Assembly: GCA_016124535.1 (NCBI GenBank)
Contig: WGNK01000005.1
Span: forward strand, 1-64,000
DNA length: 64,000 nt
Direction of reading: 5' to 3'
Source: Azospirillum sp.
GTDB lineage: Bacteria; Pseudomonadota; Alphaproteobacteria; Azospirillales; Azospirillaceae
Shown here: positions 27,948 through 36,920 of the stretch, piece by piece
Layout of the letters: each line of letters opens with the position of its first letter
Numbering within the stretch: position 1 is the first letter of the stretch
Translations under genes and position numbers: made by a program
Notes under the pieces: generated by a model
Told to the model about the DNA's origin: nothing
Databases searched by the model: none
The model's input: only the letters and a program-made list of their open reading frames with translations

Positions 27948-28733
27948 ATGATGACGACACCTGATTCGAAGACCACCGGAATCGCGCTGTGCGGCCACCC
28001 CGGCTGCCCGGCAGCCGCCTGCACCGATCGCCCGCGGGCTCTTTTCGGACTGTCGCGCCGACGCCTGCTGCGCACCGGCGTTTCGGTCGGCGCCGCCGGC
28101 ATGCTGGGGGCCGCCGGTCTGTCGATGACCGCCACCCCCGCCGCGGCGCTGCTGTCGAAGACGCCGGAAACCCCCGATGCGGCGCTCGCGGCGCTGATGG
28201 AAGGCAACCAGCGCTTCACCTCCGGTGGGATGACCCAGTTCGAGGCCGATTTGGTCAAGCTGCGCGCCAAGGCTGAACTCGGCCAGAGCCCGTTCGCGGC
28301 CGTGCTGACCTGTGCCGATTCACGGGTCCCGCCCGAGATGGTGTTCGACGTGAGTCTGGGCGAAATGTTCGTCGCCCGCATCGCCGGCAATATCGCGACC
28401 TCAGAGATCATCGCCAGCCTGGAATACGGTGCCGCGGTGCTGGGCACCAAGGTGATCCTGGTGATGGGCCACGAGTCCTGCGGCGCGGTCAAGGCCGCCC
28501 TCACTCCCCGCGAGGCGCCGGGCCAGATCAGTTCCTTGTTTTCTTTCATCCGCCCTGCGATCCGCGAGGCCGGCGGCGACCTGATGACCGCGATCAAGCG
28601 CAACGCCAAGAACCAGGCCGACACGCTGCGCGAAGCCTCTCCGACGCTGGCCGACCTGCACGACGCCGGGAAGCTGCGCGTCATCGCCAGCTATTACGAC
28701 CTCGGGACCGGCGCGGTTCAGCTGTTGGATTAG
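27948..28733 (+). CDS. Tat-exported beta-carbonic anhydrase
   Basis: A 261-residue beta-class carbonic anhydrase. Zinc ligands and the Asp-Arg dyad are visible: C122-D124-R126 in CADSR, and H175 and C178 in GHESCGAV. It converts CO2 to bicarbonate. The leader has a twin-arginine motif SRRRLLRTG (36-44) and a hydrophobic stretch ending in ATPAAA (62-67), so the folded enzyme is sent to the periplasm by Tat. Before the motif lies an unusual Cys-rich segment, CGHPGCPAAAC (15-25). AGGGAGAGAG precedes adjacent ATGs at 27948 and 27951. Neighbouring maeB releases CO2, though a link is only inferred. Confidence 0.9.
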   Translation: MMTTPDSKTTGIALCGHPGCPAAACTDRPRALFGLSRRRLLRTGVSVGAAGMLGAAGLSMTATPAAALLSKTPETPDAALAALMEGNQRFTSGGMTQFEADLVKLRAKAELGQSPFAAVLTCADSRVPPEMVFDVSLGEMFVARIAGNIATSEIIASLEYGAAVLGTKVILVMGHESCGAVKAALTPREAPGQISSLFSFIRPAIREAGGDLMTAIKRNAKNQADTLREASPTLADLHDAGKLRVIASYYDLGTGAVQLLD

Positions 28734-28876
28734 GCCCGCCGCGACGGCGCGCGGTCCCGGTCGTACCAGCCCCTCGCTGCCGGTGCGGTGATCTCCCCGG
28801 CAGTGAGCGGCTCGGCCGAGCCGCGGCAGGACAGAACGCTCTGATCGGCATGCGTGCTCGAGGAGGACTCCCCGCC

Positions 28877-29794
28877 ATGAGCTGGCAACCCGCCAACGAT
28901 CCCAACCCCGCCGCACCGCTGGCCTGCGCGGCGATCGAGACCGTGATCATTCCGCGGCCCCGCGATATCGGCGGCTTCGAAGTGCGCCGGGCACTGCCGG
29001 TGCCGCGGCGCCGGATGGTCGGGCCATTCATCTTCTGGGATCAGATGGGGCCGGCGCTGTTCGGCCAGGGAACCGGACTCGATGTGGCGCCCCATCCCCA
29101 TATCGGCCTGGCGACGGTCACCTATCTGTTCGAAGGCGAAATCATTCACCGCGACAGCCTGGGCGTGGTCGAAGCGATCCAGCCGGGGGCGCTCAACCTG
29201 ATGGCCGCGGGCCGTGGCGTCGCCCATTCGGAGCGAACCGGCCCCGCGGTGCGGGCCGCGGGCGGCATCCTGTCCGGCATCCAGGCCTGGCTTGCCCTGC
29301 CCGCCTCGGTCGAGGACGGCGATCCCAGCTTTCACCATCTGGGCGCACACCAGTTGCCGGTGGTGACCGATCACGGGCTGCGGTTGCGGCTGATCCTCGG
29401 CCAGGCCTACGGCGCGCGATCGCCGGCCATTACCGCCAGCGAGACCGTCTATGCCGATATCCAGCTCAGCGCCGGTGCCAGCTTGCCACTCGACCCGGAG
29501 ATCGAGGAGCGCGGCCTCTATACCGTCTCGGGGACCATCGACATCGCCGGCGACCAGTTTGCCGCCGGCCAGCTCCTGGTCTTCCGGCCGGGGGATCGGA
29601 TCACCGTCACCGCGGTGGACGCAGCTCGGGTGATGCTGCTGGGCGGTGCCGCGATGGACGGGCCGCGCCATGTCTGGTGGAACTTTGTCTCCTCGCGTGC
29701 CGACCGCATCGAACAGGCCAAGGACGACTGGCGACACCGCCGCTTCCCCGAGATTCCGGGCGAAACCGAATTCATTCCGCTACCGGAACGGTGA
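28877..29794 (+). CDS. Pirin family protein
   Basis: A 305-residue cupin-fold protein. The N-terminal cupin has FIFWDQMGP, DVAPHPHIGLATVTYLFEGE and IIHRDSLG (about 45-95), giving the His/Glu metal site, and AAGRGVAHSER (about 110-120). The C-terminal cupin covers about 185-270. Some bacterial pirins are quercetin 2,3-dioxygenases, others bind metabolic enzymes. GGAGGA lies just before ATG 28877; an ATG 27 bp upstream is less likely. Cytoplasmic. The specific role here is unknown. Confidence 0.88.
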   Translation: MSWQPANDPNPAAPLACAAIETVIIPRPRDIGGFEVRRALPVPRRRMVGPFIFWDQMGPALFGQGTGLDVAPHPHIGLATVTYLFEGEIIHRDSLGVVEAIQPGALNLMAAGRGVAHSERTGPAVRAAGGILSGIQAWLALPASVEDGDPSFHHLGAHQLPVVTDHGLRLRLILGQAYGARSPAITASETVYADIQLSAGASLPLDPEIEERGLYTVSGTIDIAGDQFAAGQLLVFRPGDRITVTAVDAARVMLLGGAAMDGPRHVWWNFVSSRADRIEQAKDDWRHRRFPEIPGETEFIPLPER

Positions 29795-29898
29795 CCCCGG
29801 ATCGTGCCCGCCGGCCCAGGCCGGAGCAGGGGCCGCAGCAGGGGCCGCAGCAACCGCCTCATCGGCGAGCAGCCAACCCGCCCCGCCGATCCCATGGA

Positions 29899-31143
29899 TC
29901 AGCCGGGCAGCGCATGGGCGAGGAAGAACCGGGCCATCTCCCGGGTAGCGTCGGGTCCGCGCGGGTCCATGTAGGCGACGACGGCGTCACCGCCCGACCA
30001 GACATGGCCCAGGCCATGGACCACCCATTGTTCAAGTACCGCCACGCCAGCGTCATCGAAATGGCGGGTCCGGCTATAGGCGTGGCCGTCATCGACCTGG
30101 CCGGTCTGCAGAGTCTTGCCCAGCACGGTGGCCGCTTGCGCCTGGGCGATCACCCGGTCGGCATTGGCCGGGTGAACCGTCCGGTCCCGGTCGCCATGGA
30201 AGACAATGGTCGGGATGGTCCGCCGGGTCTCGGAAACCTCCGCGGATCCGTTGGGGCGCCGTCCCACGACCGGCTCGCCGCGCTGCATCGCGGCAAACGC
30301 CGAAAATATGCCGCTGGCAGCACCGCAGGCGAGGCCGGAATGCACACCGATCGCCGCATAAAGATCCGGGTAGGCCATCCCCATGATCGCCGCCGCGGCG
30401 CCGCCGGCCGAAAGACCGGCGATATAGACCCGCCGACGGTCGATCACGTAATCCGACATGACCTGACGGGTGATCCCGGCGATCAGCGAAGGCTCGCCAC
30501 GGTCCCTGCGCTGATCGTCGGGCCGGAACCAGTTCCAGCACTTGGCGTGGTTGGCGGCCGCGGTCTGAACCGGATAGACGACCAGGAAGCCCCGGATTTC
30601 GGCACACTCGTTCATGCGGGTGCCGATCGCCAGATCGTCGGCGGTCTGGGAACAGCCGTGGAGCATCACAACCAGGGGCACCGCCTGCCCCCGGTAACTG
30701 CCGGGAACATAGAGTTTGTAGCTGCGGCTGCCGGCGCTGTTGCTGAACGTTTCCGCCAGGAAGCGTCCGCTGACCGGCAATGCGGCGGGAGCCTGCGGCG
30801 CCGTGTCGCGCTGCGGCACCGGGTCGCGACACGGCAGGAACGCTGCCGGGCTTGCCGTTTCGGGCGGGCTGCGATGGTGCCGATCGCGGTCGACCATCCG
30901 CTGCAATGGCGCCGCCAGACGTCCGAGCGCCGCCGCCGTTCTTCGCCCGGTCGATCGAACCCGGTCGGCAAGGATCGGCAGGCTGCGCCGCCAGCGAGCT
31001 ACCAAGGCGAGGGCACGAGACCGCCGGGCCGCCAGCGCAAGAGCCTGGGCGCCACGACGCAGCCGCTGTCCGAGATCGATCCTGTCCAGCACGATATTCG
31101 CTCGATCGGGCGGTTCCGTGGCTTGGGTCGCCGCCGAGGCCAC
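29899..31143 (-). CDS. PHB depolymerase/LpqC-family esterase
   Basis: A 414-residue alpha/beta hydrolase. LVVMLHGCSQTADD (about 160-173) forms the oxyanion region and AGLSAGGAAAA (about 243-253) is the nucleophile elbow with the catalytic Ser in GLSAGG. FHGDRDRTVHPAN carries the catalytic Asp and HGLGHVWSGG the catalytic His. This is the esterase PHB depolymerase family (also acetylxylan- or feruloyl-esterase-like). The first 120 residues are basic, without a clear signal peptide, and not conserved. Start GTG 31143 is uncertain. It likely hydrolyses short hydroxyalkanoate or acyl esters. Confidence 0.82.
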   Translation of the reverse strand: MASAATQATEPPDRANIVLDRIDLGQRLRRGAQALALAARRSRALALVARWRRSLPILADRVRSTGRRTAAALGRLAAPLQRMVDRDRHHRSPPETASPAAFLPCRDPVPQRDTAPQAPAALPVSGRFLAETFSNSAGSRSYKLYVPGSYRGQAVPLVVMLHGCSQTADDLAIGTRMNECAEIRGFLVVYPVQTAAANHAKCWNWFRPDDQRRDRGEPSLIAGITRQVMSDYVIDRRRVYIAGLSAGGAAAAIMGMAYPDLYAAIGVHSGLACGAASGIFSAFAAMQRGEPVVGRRPNGSAEVSETRRTIPTIVFHGDRDRTVHPANADRVIAQAQAATVLGKTLQTGQVDDGHAYSRTRHFDDAGVAVLEQWVVHGLGHVWSGGDAVVAYMDPRGPDATREMARFFLAHALPG

Positions 31144-31621
31144 CCAAGTCGCGCCGCCGAGGTGAGAGGGGCTTCCGGCAGCGTTTTAGACCATTTTGGC
31201 GGCCCTGGGACAGGGGCCAAATGATCTCGCGAAATTCGCTCGCGAGCCCCCGCATCATGCGTTTGACGGTCGCCGAGGCAACAATATACTTCGATAAGCT
31301 GCCGGGTTTGTTTGCCGCACCGCCGCCACCGAATCGTTCTTGAAAATTCAGCAGGTATCTCCTAATTAAAACCGGGTCGGCATTGGCCAGGTCATTCAAA
31401 TTCTGTCAATAAGATTGGCTATTCTTTAGTTGGGCCGTGCACTTAATATTGGTATAGGCCGCTCATACTTTTGTGCGCCTACCATCAATCGATTGGAAGT
31501 AATACCATCTGAGGCGGCGGAATGCCGCGGCCATGTTTTGGGCGGCGGCAGGCAACGGCCCAGCCTGTGCCGGGTGCCTTGACAAGGTCAGGGCGCCGGC
31601 GATCGGCCAGAGGACGAAACC
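31144..31621. other. Gene-free stretch upstream of the PAS kinase
   Basis: A 478-bp region between divergent genes. Its right half is AT-rich. TTGGGC (31430-31435) and TATAGG (31453-31458) are 17 bp apart and could serve the kinase gene, a weak promoter match. No tRNA or strong hairpin was seen. Confidence 0.35.
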
Positions 31622-32896
31622 ATGCGTGACGAGGGGCGGTCGACCCTGCGGGCACCACCGCGGTTTGCGGCGAGACAGGTCAACCGTGATTGCATGGTCC
31701 TGCCCGCCGGAGTCGGTGACGAGCTGTGGGTTCAGCCGAGCGGGGCGGCTGAACTCCGCCTGGACGAGAGCGACGTGCGCACGCTCCTCGACCATGCCGG
31801 ATTCGCCCTCTGTCTGATCGACTTCGAAGGCCGCTGCGTCGCGGCCAATGGGGCCTTGGCCCGGATTTTGGGGCGCCCGACGCGGAGCACGGCGGGGTTG
31901 CACTGGAAGGATCTCAGCCACCCCGACGATGTCGAGGCCGGCGCCGAACTGTTGGCCGAACTGAGGCTGGGACGACTCCAGCGCTGCCGGCGCGAACTGC
32001 GGCTGATCGCCTGTGACGGCGCGACGGTCTGGGTCCGGCTGGTCGCGACCATGGCTCCCCGAACGGGCGACGGTCCGCCGCTGGCGCTGGTCATGCTCGA
32101 CGACATCACCGATCGCAAGCGGGAGGAGGACGCCCTGGTCCAGGCGCGGGACGCGGCCGAGCGCGCCAGTCGCGGCAAGTCGCAATTCCTGGTTTCGCTG
32201 AGCCACGAGTTGCGCGCCCCGCTCAATAGTATCCTCGGCTTTTCCGAGATTATCCGGGACCACTTGATGGGACCCGATGCGCAGGAGAAATACGCGGAAT
32301 ACGCCGGTAACATCCATCGTAGCGGCCACCATCTGCTCGACCTGATCAACGACATCCTCGACATCGCCAAGATCGAATCCGGCAAGATGTCAATCGAGCC
32401 AACCCAGTTCGAGCTCCCGGCACTGCTGGCCGAAATGGTCCATCAGGTCGCGGTCGCCGCCGCCGAAGCCGGACTGTCGGTGACCCTCGATTGCCCCGGC
32501 GGCCTGGCCGCGCGGTCGACCGATCAGCGCGCGCTCAAGCAGATTCTGTTCAACCTACTGTCCAACGCGATCAAATACACCCGGCGCGGCGGCCGGATCG
32601 TGCTGGAAGCCAGGGCCGAAGCTGACGGCATCATCGCGCTTTCAGTGATCGACAGCGGCATCGGTATTGCCCAGAAGGATCTCGGGCGCCTGATGAAGCC
32701 GTTCGAGCAGGCGGACAACCGCTACAACCGCACCGGCGGCGGTACCGGTCTTGGGCTGTGGCTGGTCAAGTCGCTGGTCGAACTCCACGGCGGTCGGCTG
32801 GAACTCCAGAGCGAGCTTGGACGCGGCACCACAGTGACCGTCCGGCTACCGCCAATTCCGGCAGCGGCCGGGGCGACGGTCGACGCAGCGCTATGA
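31622..32896 (+). CDS. PAS-domain sensor histidine kinase (PleC/DivJ-like core)
   Basis: A 424-residue kinase without membrane segments. A PAS domain covers about residues 47-165 (DLSHPDDVEAG, VMLDDITDRKREE). The dimerisation domain carries the phosphorylated H195 in VSLSHELRAPLNSILGFSE. The ATP-binding domain has LFNLLSNAIKYT (N box), DSGIGI (G1), and GGTGLGLWLVKSLVELHGG (G2). The core resembles the PleC/DivJ group of alphaproteobacteria. It is orphan: no response regulator gene adjoins it, only the relic of another kinase. The 45-residue N-terminal region is not conserved, so a later start is possible. Confidence 0.88.
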   Translation: MRDEGRSTLRAPPRFAARQVNRDCMVLPAGVGDELWVQPSGAAELRLDESDVRTLLDHAGFALCLIDFEGRCVAANGALARILGRPTRSTAGLHWKDLSHPDDVEAGAELLAELRLGRLQRCRRELRLIACDGATVWVRLVATMAPRTGDGPPLALVMLDDITDRKREEDALVQARDAAERASRGKSQFLVSLSHELRAPLNSILGFSEIIRDHLMGPDAQEKYAEYAGNIHRSGHHLLDLINDILDIAKIESGKMSIEPTQFELPALLAEMVHQVAVAAAEAGLSVTLDCPGGLAARSTDQRALKQILFNLLSNAIKYTRRGGRIVLEARAEADGIIALSVIDSGIGIAQKDLGRLMKPFEQADNRYNRTGGGTGLGLWLVKSLVELHGGRLELQSELGRGTTVTVRLPPIPAAAGATVDAAL

Positions 32897-33145
32897 TCCC
32901 TACCGCTCGGCGGATGGCTCAGGAGATCAAGCAGTCACAGTGGTTTTTTCTCGTATACCGGTTTTTTTGTCGTTGTATCCATTGTGAGGCGCAGTTATTT
33001 CAGGTCATGCCCAGGGAATATCTGGGTTTTGTCAGGATATTCTCGGCCGATAGTTGGCGAGTTTTGAAACTCCCGATCCCCGCCCCGGTATGGTGCGATC
33101 AAAAGCCGGACAAAGCAGTGTGGCGAGACCTGGCGATCTGACCCT

Positions 33146-33905
33146 GATATTTTCCCCAGGATTTCCGATGCCGACCCGGACCTAGTTTCGGATGCAACGA
33201 TCCGGACCTGGTTTGAAGCAACCCCGCATCCTTACCTGATCCTTCGGGCGGATCCGGCCTGTATCATCGCATCGGTCAACGATCGCTACCTCGCGGCGAC
33301 CGCGACCAGGCGTCCGGAGATCCTCGGTCCGGAACGCGCGATGTGAAGATGCCGGTCATGGACGGCTTCGCCCTGGTCGAGCGCCTGGGCGCCGATGAGA
33401 CCACCGCGGTGGTCCCGGAGCTGCTGCTGTCGGCACGCGCCGGCGAGGAAGCGCGGGTCGAGGGGCTGATCGGCGGCGCTGACGACTATCTGGTCAAGCC
33501 GTTCGGCGTGCGCGAATTGGTCGCCCGGGTCGAGGCCGCGATCCGGCTGTCGCGCGCACGCCGCGTGGCCACGCTGCGTCAGCGCGAGGCGACCACCGCC
33601 CGGGCCTATGCCAAGCGCCTGGAGGTGGAGATCGTCGAGCGCCAGCGCGTGGAGGATGCGTTGCGGGAATCCCGCGGCAAGGCCGCCTCCGGCGGGGCCG
33701 ACGGCGTCGCCCTGGCGCCGGCCAGGGGCTGCCGCTGAGCCGCCTGCTGATGGAACTCCACGGCGGCCGGCGGGAGATCGAAGGCGCCCCCGGTGCCGCC
33801 ACCACGGTCACCGTGTGTCTGCCCGCCGTCTGCATCGACGATGCTGCGGCCGTGCCCCAAGCCGGTTTGAAGGTGACCTGCGGACTCAGGTTTTGCCGCC
33901 TGTGA
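33146..33905 (+). pseudogene. Decayed hybrid PAS-REC-histidine kinase gene
   Basis: Three pieces of a larger signalling gene lie in a row. First, an open stretch ending at TGA near 33345 encodes the start of a PAS domain (TWFEATPHPYLIL, VNDRYLAATATRRPEILG) with no usable start codon. Second, from about 33343 a receiver fragment begins KMPVMDGFALVERL, includes GGADDYLVKPFGVRELVARVE, and lacks the phosphorylated Asp; it runs into a coiled coil and stops at 33738. Third, in another frame from about 33715, GQGLPLSRLLMELHGG and TTVTVCLP are the G2 box and last strand of a kinase ATPase domain. At least two deletions joined these parts. It is not functional as a kinase. Confidence 0.75.
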
Positions 33906-34067
33906 CAGGAAGATCACGGCATGCTGAGTTGCGCGAGAGACGCTCTAATTTACTTGGCCTTTCCCAGTCTAATGTCGGAGCATGTCATACGCCCTCACAC
34001 CAAAGACGTAGTTCGTTAGATTAGAAACGTTCGGGCGTACGGTTCACTCCCCGGGAGACACCGGCCG

Positions 34068-35585
34068 ATGCGCATCCTGATCGCTCATGATCACCCCGAC
34101 GACTGGACTGTGCTGCTTCGCGAAATGTCGCAGGATTTCGCATCACTGTCGGCGCGGCAGGTCGCCGACCAGTCGATGTTCGGTGAAGCACTGACCGAGG
34201 GCGGCTTCGAACTCGCGGTAACCGACCATCAGCTCACCTGGTCGGACGGCTTCACCGTCGGCCGCAGGCTGCGCGCACGCTTTCCGGCCCTGCCGATCGT
34301 GCTGTTCACGGCCCGCGGCAGCGAACGGATCGCTACCGCCGCCTTGCGCGCCGGTTTCGACGATTACATCACCAGGGCAGAGGCCAATTGGGACGAGGTG
34401 CGAACGGCGATGCGGGCGGCCTTGGAGCGCGGTCGCCAGCGCACCAGCGAATACGAGCAGAAATTACGCCTCACCGCGGTGCTTGGCACCGTCGCCGATG
34501 CCATCCTCACAATCGACGAGGCCGGGGTCGTCGAGAGCTTCAACCCCGCCGCCGAGCGCATCTTCGGCTATACTGCCGGCGAGGTGATCGGCCGCAACGT
34601 CGCGATGCTGATGCCGTCGCCGTTTGCCCAGGAACATGATCGCTATCTCGCGGACTACCGGCGCACCGGGGTCGGCCGGATCATCGGGGTCGGCCGCGAG
34701 TTGCTGGGGCGGCGCAAGACCGGCGAGGTCTTTGCCCTGGAACTGGCGATCACCGACACGCCGCTGCCGAGCCGCCGCATCTTCACCGGTGTCTGCCGCG
34801 ACATCAGCCCGCGCAAACAGGCGGAGGGCACACTCGCCGAGGCACGCGGGCTGGCGCTGCTCGCCGAGCGTGCCAAGTCCGACTTCCTGTCCAATATAAG
34901 CCATGAGCTGCGCACGCCGCTCAACGCCATTCTGGGCTTTACCGAAGTTCTGCTGATGGAACTGTTCGGTCCGGTGGAAAATCCGCGCCACCGCGGCTAC
35001 CTGCAGGACATCCGCGCCGGCGCCACCCGGCTGTTCAATTCGATCACCAGCATTCTGGATTTCGTCGAGGCGAGCAACCAGGCGCGGATGCTGGTGGAGC
35101 AGGAGGTCAATCTCGGCGCCCTGATCCACCACGCCAGCGCCCGGCACCGCGTCACCGCCGACGAAAACGGTCAGCACCTGACCCTGTGCATCGCGTCCGG
35201 CCTGCCGCTGCTGCGCGCCGACGAACTGGCGTTGCGCCAGATCCTCGACAATCTGCTCGACAATGCGCTCAAGTTTTCCGCTCCGGGCGGCCATATCGCG
35301 GTCGCGGTCGGACGGAGCGCAGGCGGCGACGTCGAAATTACCGTCAGCGACGACGGCACCGGGATCAAACCCACCGAACAGGAGGTCGTGACCCGGCCGT
35401 TCAGCCAACCGGGTTCGCCCTATGCCCGTCGAACCCAGGGTGTCGGCCTCGGTCTGCCCTTGTCCAAGACCCTGATCGAACTCCATGGCGGCACGTTGTC
35501 CTTGGGGTCGCGGGATTCCGGCCCCGGTACCACCGTCACCGTCAGCTTTCCGGCATCCCGCGTGGTCGGCGCGTGGGCGGCATAG
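34068..35585 (+). CDS. REC-PAS-histidine kinase with FixL-type haem PAS signature
   Basis: A 505-residue soluble kinase. Residues 1-120 are a receiver with D53 as probable phosphate acceptor, but the conserved Lys is replaced (DDYITRAE). Residues 133-250 are a PAS domain close to FixL: H190 in EHDRYLADY aligns with the haem ligand H200 of B. japonicum FixL, and R210 in IIGVGR with R220, twenty residues later in both. The kinase core has H279 (SHELRTPLN), N399, DDGTGI (428-433) and GVGLGL (458-463). It may sense oxygen or another gas. The haem assignment rests on motif alignment by eye. Its output partner is not in the window. Confidence 0.87.
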   Translation: MRILIAHDHPDDWTVLLREMSQDFASLSARQVADQSMFGEALTEGGFELAVTDHQLTWSDGFTVGRRLRARFPALPIVLFTARGSERIATAALRAGFDDYITRAEANWDEVRTAMRAALERGRQRTSEYEQKLRLTAVLGTVADAILTIDEAGVVESFNPAAERIFGYTAGEVIGRNVAMLMPSPFAQEHDRYLADYRRTGVGRIIGVGRELLGRRKTGEVFALELAITDTPLPSRRIFTGVCRDISPRKQAEGTLAEARGLALLAERAKSDFLSNISHELRTPLNAILGFTEVLLMELFGPVENPRHRGYLQDIRAGATRLFNSITSILDFVEASNQARMLVEQEVNLGALIHHASARHRVTADENGQHLTLCIASGLPLLRADELALRQILDNLLDNALKFSAPGGHIAVAVGRSAGGDVEITVSDDGTGIKPTEQEVVTRPFSQPGSPYARRTQGVGLGLPLSKTLIELHGGTLSLGSRDSGPGTTVTVSFPASRVVGAWAA

Positions 35586-35643
35586 AGGCAGAAATGGTCG
35601 ACCGATCGCCGCAAGAGCCGCGCGCTGCCGGTGAAGGCCGCCC

Positions 35644-35868
35644 ATGACCCCTCGGCGGCTGCCCGTTCAAGTCGGCGACTGCTTCGTCAAGACCAGTACG
35701 AAGCTCCGCAGCTATATCGTGGTGGCCATCCCCGAACCTGCGGGACGGCCACCCTACGCGATTCTGGCGGTGCGGCCGGGCGCGGACGGCGAACGCATCA
35801 CGATCGGCTTGTCGGCCTTGATCGATCCATCCCTGTTCCGGCGGGTCACGGCGCCAGGCCCGGAATGA
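35644..35868 (+). CDS. Small hypothetical protein
   Basis: A 74-residue reading frame 58 bp after the REC-PAS kinase, with a weak GAAGG site before ATG 35644. It is a compact, mixed beta-like sequence (SYIVVAIPEPAG, YAILAVRPGADG, RITIGLSAL) with no signal peptide or membrane helix. Codon use fits the genome. I do not recognise a family. It may be co-transcribed with the kinase. Confidence 0.5.
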   Translation: MTPRRLPVQVGDCFVKTSTKLRSYIVVAIPEPAGRPPYAILAVRPGADGERITIGLSALIDPSLFRRVTAPGPE

Positions 35869-36289
35869 GCCCCCGCTGCCCCGCGCCGGGACCGCCCAAT
35901 GGTTGCCGCCGGAACCAAACGCGGCCGCTGCCGCCGCGACGGGCGGATCGCATTATGCCGCTGGATCCGGAGTCTCACAAAAATGCTTGGCTTATTTCGC
36001 CTGACTGTCTAAATACCACCAACTCTTTCCAGAGAAAAAGAATGATATTTCGACACCTAATATTCTGACGATGCTGATTATTGTCGATGAAGATGTCGAT
36101 ACTACCCAATCTAATCATTTGCAAAGAGTGTGATGGTCGGAGCGGCTTGCTCCAGGATTTGTTGTTTCCCTTGGCCCTGCGGACTTTCCATCCCAGGCCG
36201 TGCCGGGCGGCAAGCGCCCCTGGTCCGGCACGCCGACAACCGCAGGCCGGGACCAGCGACCGCTTTGGTCGACCCAAGAGGCTAACCCA
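35869..36289. other. AT-rich gene-free stretch
   Basis: A 421-bp region; its middle (35980-36130) is distinctly AT-rich. Short frames end quickly. It probably holds the marR promoter. No strong hairpin or recognisable relic was seen. Confidence 0.4.
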
Positions 36290-36808
36290 ATGGATCGTTT
36301 TTCAGCACCCTTCGAAGTCTTCGCGTCCCCCGAGCAAGATGGAACCTTACACGCGGTGGGTCCGAGCGGTGTCGTCGACCTTGCTGCCCTCGATTCTCCG
36401 GTTCGCGCGCTCCATCGGGCCTTCGCCCACGCGCTGGCGGAGCGGATCGCCAGCCACGGCGTCAGCGTGCCGCAATGGCTGTTCTTGCGCGCCTTGTCGG
36501 CGCAGGAGGGACCGACCCAGCGCGAACTCAGTCAGCGGGTCGGCATGATGGAACCGACCACGGCAACCACGCTGAATGCCCTGGAGCGGCGAGGACTGGT
36601 CATACGGGTGTGCAATTCCCACGACCGCCGCAAGGTCAATATCCACCTGACCCCGGCGGGCCGGACGCTCCACGACGAACTCCTGCCCTGCTCAGCCGAG
36701 GTCCAGGAACTGGCGACCCGCGGGATCGATCGCCGCGATCTGACCGCTGCCCTGGCGGTACTGGCTCAGATCGCCGCCAATCTCGCCGCCACACCCGAAA
36801 CGGACTAA
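36290..36808 (+). CDS. MarR-family transcriptional regulator
   Basis: A 172-residue winged-helix regulator. VSVPQWLFLRALSAQEGPTQ (about 60-80) leads into the recognition helix region RELSQRVGMMEPTTATTLNA, and LERRGLVIRVCNSHDRRKVN (about 101-120) is the wing with the conserved DxR. MarR dimers usually repress an adjacent gene and release DNA on binding a small phenolic or oxidative signal. There is no obvious neighbour target on the same strand; it converges on modD. No good ribosome binding site precedes ATG 36290, so the start is moderately sure. Confidence 0.85.
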   Translation: MDRFSAPFEVFASPEQDGTLHAVGPSGVVDLAALDSPVRALHRAFAHALAERIASHGVSVPQWLFLRALSAQEGPTQRELSQRVGMMEPTTATTLNALERRGLVIRVCNSHDRRKVNIHLTPAGRTLHDELLPCSAEVQELATRGIDRRDLTAALAVLAQIAANLAATPETD

Positions 36809-36920
36809 TCCCGGCAAGCGATCCCGGTCTCCGGATCCACTGGGGCCCCTGTGGTCCGGGGCTCGCCCGGCTCGAACCGCACCGATCGGCGCGGCCCCCC
36901 AGACAACCGCCTTGCCGGTG

